From Ceratodon purpureus (Eukaryota > Streptophyta > Bryopsida > Pseudoditrichales > Ditrichaceae), in NCBI GenBank assembly GCA_014871385.1, contig CM026423.1:23049067-23113066 (forward strand): 64,000 nucleotides of DNA. The letters are read 5' to 3'. This document shows positions 59,657 through 64,000 of the stretch, in pieces. The translations under genes were made by a program, and so were the position numbers. The notes below the pieces were generated by a model. It searched no databases, was not told the origin of the DNA, and worked only from the letters and a program-made list of their open reading frames with translations. Each line of letters begins with the position of its first letter. The stretch's first letter is position 1.

Positions 59657-61397
59657 CGCTAGAACCTAGGAAAATAATAGACGTAGAAAACAAAAAACAC
59701 ACATTAGTTATCAAAAACTGAATGAGAGTTCATGGTCGACGAGTTCAGGAAGAACAACAAGCTTATAGAAGAATAAGACAGAGTTACTCTTTCATGAGAC
59801 TGCAACCAAAACTCACCGTAGAATATCAATCTTCTCACTTCTTGAACGCAACAGATTCCGAAGAAGCAGTAGGAGACCCTACTGAAAGCCTTCCCTCAGA
59901 AAGAGAAGGTGTGTTGTCAAAGCTACTTCCACAATAACATAACGAAACTGGACTCATGAATAAAGACCGCCTAGAAGACTCATCTACGTTGTTGCACTTG
60001 CCTAGATAGAAGTCACAATTCCCTTGCTTTGACACTGGTGTTTCTTCAACATAACCCGAATCAGAAACCTCACAGAATGAATGGCAGCAAGAAGAACCGA
60101 ACTCAGTGATCACATCTACAGTCTAGTATGATGTTATCAGTTTCTGAACAAGAACAACTTGCCGCTGCGTGGAATTTGACTTTATTCACAGAGTGTAGCA
60201 CAATGTGGTATCCGTATTCCTCCGGAAGGCACTTAATTCACACTAAATACCCTCCAAAGTCAACAACTCCGTGTTCATTCCCACAAAGACCTATAGTTTT
60301 CTTCCTTTTAGATCCTAACGGAAATCACCACCGGTGTCCGACCGTATTCCGTCTTACAACCGGTTGGCCGAATCCGGTAGTTTTTGCCTCGTTCCTATTT
60401 TCCGGCTTTTTAGACTAGTGGCCGGTTCCCACTGATCCGTCTATCCTTTCAAGTGGCTGGATTTTCCACCGTCCTGTGACTTAAAGTGGCTCAACACCCC
60501 ACCGTTCCTATTTACCACTCAAGAAGTCGAGTAATAATCCTTCCGTACGACTAGGTACCGGTCCGGATAGATACTCAGTGCCGGTTGTGGATACGGAAAT
60601 CATACTACAATGACATCACCTTATGGCTGCACAGTATTCTACTATACTATCTCCCTTCCGGATTGGTTCGCAGTTGGACATCCGGCTTTTATCCCATCTA
60701 CAGGAAGCCACCGGTCTGTTTCCGGGTCCCGGTGTACACACGGCTCTCCGTGTCCTTGAGACTACCAGCCCGGCTGCAATACGTCTCTCCTTCCCTATAG
60801 ACTCCTTCCGGGACTAAAAACCGTCAACACTCGACGCTTGACACCTCCCCAGTCTCTCCGGGCGCTCTCCAGATTATCCTACCGTTCAACACTCCTCCGG
60901 AACACTACTGAAGACAATAGTACCAACAACCCATACGGCAACGGACCCGTCAGCAGCCGGTTGACACAACATATCCAAAAGTATATTCTCAATTGCAACA
61001 ACAAAACGGCGTACAAAACAAGGCCCCGGCCTTGGAAAAACGTCCAACTTAAATACTAAAACCTATCGATTCCTAAAGCGACCAAGTGGCCCATCGAGAT
61101 CCAGAAATTCCGGATCTTGGATCCGGGAATCCCGGACCGGTGGCCGCCTTCTATTCCTAGTTACTGCCGCTATCTATCCGGATTGGCAGCCGGGTGCACT
61201 GGAGCCCCATCGTTAGTCGCTGCCATTTTATCCGGTCCCTATCCTAACTTCTACTCCTTGTGCTTATCGAACCGGGGACTGTGCCGGGTTCCATCCATCC
61301 GTTCCTTCTTCTGTACCCTCTTCAGCTTCTTCAACGAGGGGCCTTCTTCCGGAGCATCAGATGCCGACGGTTCGCTGGACTTCCGGGATCGTCCTGC
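59657..61397. other. non-coding DNA, with a short minus-strand ORF and a CCGG-rich half
   Basis: A minus-strand frame at 59835-60113 (MITEFGSSCCHSFC...) ends at a GTGAGA donor-like site and may be an upstream exon of the 56-59.7 kb gene, but it could not be joined in phase. From about 60300 the sequence is very rich in CCGG and ACCGGT words (GACCGG, TTCCGG), unlike its surroundings, and continues so to 62960. No gene identified in 60120-61397. Confidence 0.4.
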
Positions 61398-62980
61398 TTA
61401 AACCGCCGGGGATGGAGATCGTGCCGCCACCGGAACTGCGCTGAGATCCACCTGGAGCTTTTCCGGAGATCCCTGTACCCGCATAAGGCCTTCCGGTGGT
61501 GGTCTTTGGTCCGGTTCCAAAGAGATGTTTCCGGGGTTAACAGTCTCGATTCCAGCCAAATTGGGCAGAGTGTGCAGACTGCTCAAGGTATCCGGGATAG
61601 GATCCTCTAGCGGATGTCCTACCTCCTGTTGGACTGACCGGATGGTCGACCGTATCGGAGAGGCTGGAGGTGGCACCGGCGCCGATTCCCTTGGTGAGAA
61701 CGGTGGTCTGGGCTCCTCCCGATCTGCCGGTGGCTCTGATGACGGACCGGCCTCTGCGGAACTGAGGATCTCCACCAGGTTCTTCATCTGCAACCAAGTG
61801 TCCCTCATCACCTGCGTCCGGTCGTGCATGAACCTTATAATCTTCTTGACAGTCGGATCCGGCTGACGGGTCAAGAAGGCTTGGTAAACGGCGCACTGAT
61901 TGGCCACATCCACCGGAAGGGCTAAAGTGGCCTTGATCTCGACGACCGACCGGATGGCCTAGCTGCCCGGTCACGGGCGTCACTGTAATCCTTCTGGGCA
62001 TCACGAACTTCCTCCTCGAGCTTCAGAATCCTCTCCCGGTACTTCTCTAGCCGGTCCATGTGCTTGTTCTGGAGACCGGCCAAGTCCCGGTTCTTGCGAA
62101 GAATATTCAGGCATTCCTCCAACCGGTCCGATCCCGTAAGGGCAATTACCTCCGTAGCCAACCGGCCCTCCGTCTGCCTAGTCGACTGTAGGAACCGAGC
62201 ATACGTCGTCATCTGTTCTGAAAGGTTAACTAAGTCCTGGCACGGGTCCCCGGTGTGCTCCGGTGGCCCGGTGGGCTTTTGGACTTCCGTGTTTAAGGTT
62301 CGCTTGGCCGGGGTGGGAGTCCGAGGTGATCCGGATGGCTGTCCCTTCTCCGGGCTGGGACGGGGTCTCTTAGCCGGTGTGGGGGAGACCTCGATAACAT
62401 CATCATCATCGTCCTGATCGGATACCTCTTCCGGTTCGGCGTACTGCTGTATGCTCTTGATTTCATCGTACTCCCGGATCTCCTTAGGGCTCAACAGCCC
62501 CTTGTGACGGTAGAGGTGAATGAGGAAAGACGGAAGGCAGGTGGTCTGCTTCTTGGTCTTCCGGAGATTGGCTACCTGCCGGTCGACTATCGTCTTCATC
62601 ATGAGGCCCCAGTCTACCGTGAATTCACCGATCATGGCCCCAATGAAAACGGACGCCCACTTGATGGTTATCCGTTTGGGCTTTTCCGGATGGAAAATAG
62701 GGTTCATAAACCCTACGACTCTCCGGGCCTCCGGATTCGTAATGTCTTCCAGCTCCCATCCATCCTTCCGGTCTCCGGGCCCCTTGATATACTCCCACAC
62801 AAACTCCCGGGTCTCCGGTGCTGAGATCTCTCCAGAGTTCTTGAAACCATACGTCTCCCTCCAGAGTTGTGCCGTCCACTTCTCCGGCTCTCCCCGGATG
62901 GTTCCTCGATTTTCGGGGTTCTTGACAAGGATCTCCTGGGCCGGAAGGGCATGTTTCCAACCCCATGCCTTGTCCAGTAG
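61398..62980 (-). CDS. coiled-coil, transposon-like gene fragment interrupted by the second large element
   Basis: The minus-strand coding sequence begins inside the window at 62980 (LLDKAWGWKHALPAQEIL), already cut by the element starting at 62981. It runs through NPEARRVVGFMNPIFHPEKP, a segment with FTVDWGLMMKTIVDRQVANL that resembles domains found in plant mobile-element proteins, an Asp run (DQDDDDDVIEV), Pro/Ser/Thr linkers and a long coiled coil (MDRLEKYRERILKLEEEV). A second open part lies at 61398-61913. The copy looks partly broken. Its family, and whether it is a host or element gene, is uncertain. CCGG richness marks the whole segment. Confidence 0.45.
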
Positions 62981-64000
62981 GGAGGGTAGCTTGTACGTGA
63001 GCGCAGAGCGCAGAGCGCAGAGCGCAGAGCGCAGAGCGCAGAGCGGTGAACGCAGATTTGGAGAGCGGAGAGCACAGAATGGGGGACAGAACCTAAAAAT
63101 AGCATTTTTTTACTAAAAATAAATTATAAAATTAGAAAATTCGAATATTCTTAAAATATTTTAAGAAATTTACTAATTTTAGTAATTTAATTGACCCTAT
63201 AACCGTGGACTAATTACAGTATTTTCATTGAATTTGTAGTTCATATTATCTTTTCTTGGTGATTAATTTTTTAACGTGCACCTAGTACTATGCTCCAGCT
63301 CCTTCTAACTAGTTCAGGCATACAGTAATTCCCCTTATCTCCTTAAATTTATATGCAAATTACTACTTAAAATGTATTGGTATTGAACCTCTGAACAGGG
63401 ATCAAGTAACATTTAATTTCGTAACATTTTCTTAACATTGCTAGAATTCATCCAACATAGTCTACATGCCTTTCTCCTTTTTTAAATTTTTTTTTTTTTT
63501 TTGATATTTGTCTTGTATTTTTTATAAAATTTTCTTTATTCTATCTATCTTGTTAGAGGGGTCAAAAGCCTCCTTTCATTTAATTCTCTCCTTCATTTTA
63601 TTTTCACAATCATTTTATTTTCACATTCTTTTTGTTAATCTCCTTCATATTATTTTCATCCTTCATTTTAAATATTGCTATTCTTTACTTTAATATTTTT
63701 AATTTCAATTTATATAATTTGTTTTTTTTTTGTTTTTTTAATTTTTTTTCATTCTTTATTTTTAAAACAAAAATTTAAATACAAAATGACCTCTGCTAAA
63801 CCTTCATCTTTTTCAATTTGGTATAGGAGGATGACAACTTTTAAATGAATGAATAGCCGATTTTCAAGGGTGCCAAGCATCTTCTTCAAGGATATTTAAG
63901 ATAAGAGTAGGGAATGTCTCTGCCTCTTTTGTGTTGGTGTTATGTGAAGCTCTTTTCCGTAGTGCGGGACAGCAGCTATGGAAGACGTCAGAGATATTGT
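62981..64000. mobile_element. second copy of the large transposon, left end only (runs off the window)
   Basis: Starts GGAGGGTAGCTTGTACG and repeats, in opposite orientation, the whole right end of the first copy (53290-54256) and the first codons of its accessory ORF. The outer repeat has six GCAGAGC-type units. The preceding eight bases, TCCAGTAG (62973-62980), should be its target duplication. High similarity to the first copy suggests recent activity of the family. Confidence 0.88.
63978..64000 (+). CDS. start of the accessory ORF in the second transposon copy (partial)
   Basis: ATG GAA GAC GTC AGA GAT ATT G (MEDVRDIV), identical to the start of the 150-residue ORF at 53289. Cut by the window end. 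Confidence 0.75.

Overview
The window looks like nuclear DNA of a land plant, most likely a bryophyte-grade one (a liverwort would fit, but the species cannot be named from sequence alone). Supporting signs are short GT-AG introns, a plastid-targeted DUF1118 (RIQ-like) gene, a SUVR-type SET-domain gene, a fasciclin arabinogalactan-like gene, interstitial TTTAGGG-type repeats and plant-type PIF/Harbinger and Mutator-like transposons. Host genes use ordinary stops (TAA, TAG, TGA).

Layout. 0-7.3 kb: a DUF7869-type DNA transposon gene inside a field of short GTCGGC...GCCGAC palindromes and 74-bp and 100-bp tandem arrays. 9.2-13.9 kb (minus): a ubiquitin-60S RPL40 gene cut in two by a 3,852-bp PIF/Harbinger element (9839-13690) with both its transposase and its Myb/SANT-like partner. 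14.5-15.1 kb (plus): an intronless RIQ/DUF1118 gene head to head with the ubiquitin gene. 16-19 kb: a MITE-like fold-back, a Harbinger-like element with a broken Myb/NAM-associated gene, and an AT-rich inverted-repeat element. 21-22.3 kb (minus): a two-exon acetoacetate-decarboxylase-like gene. 24.6-25.1 kb: a Harbinger MITE with TAA target duplications. 27.5-29.2 kb (minus): a five-exon secreted, probably GPI-anchored FAS1 protein. 29-34.8 kb: very AT-rich DNA with no gene seen. 34.9-39.3 kb: a broken RING-like gene with KGPQ repeats. 39.65-55.2 kb: a SUVR-like histone methyltransferase gene interrupted by a 14,474-bp transposon (39783-54256). 56.1-59.7 kb (minus): a decayed DDE transposase of another family. 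61.4-63 kb (minus): a coiled-coil gene, itself cut by a second, inverted copy of the large transposon that runs off the window at 62981-64000.

The main discovery candidate is the 14.5-kb transposon. It carries a WRKY/GCM1-MULE-SWIM transposase (plus) and, divergently, a multi-exon gene (minus). That gene joins RNA polymerase II CTD-like heptads, a ParB/Srx-like EGNHR module and a beta-class N6/N4-type DNA methyltransferase fold. Its last 12 exons stay open and in phase. A small accessory ORF sits by the right end. An array of an 18-bp palindrome at exactly 108-bp spacing lies in its GC-rich centre. Target duplications are 8 bp (AAGCAGTC), and removing the element restores the SUVR reading frame.

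A second theme is that three insertions here (Harbinger in RPL40, the large element in SUVR, its sibling in the coiled-coil gene) fall inside coding sequence. For the first two, both flanks are visible and the empty site reads as an uninterrupted gene.
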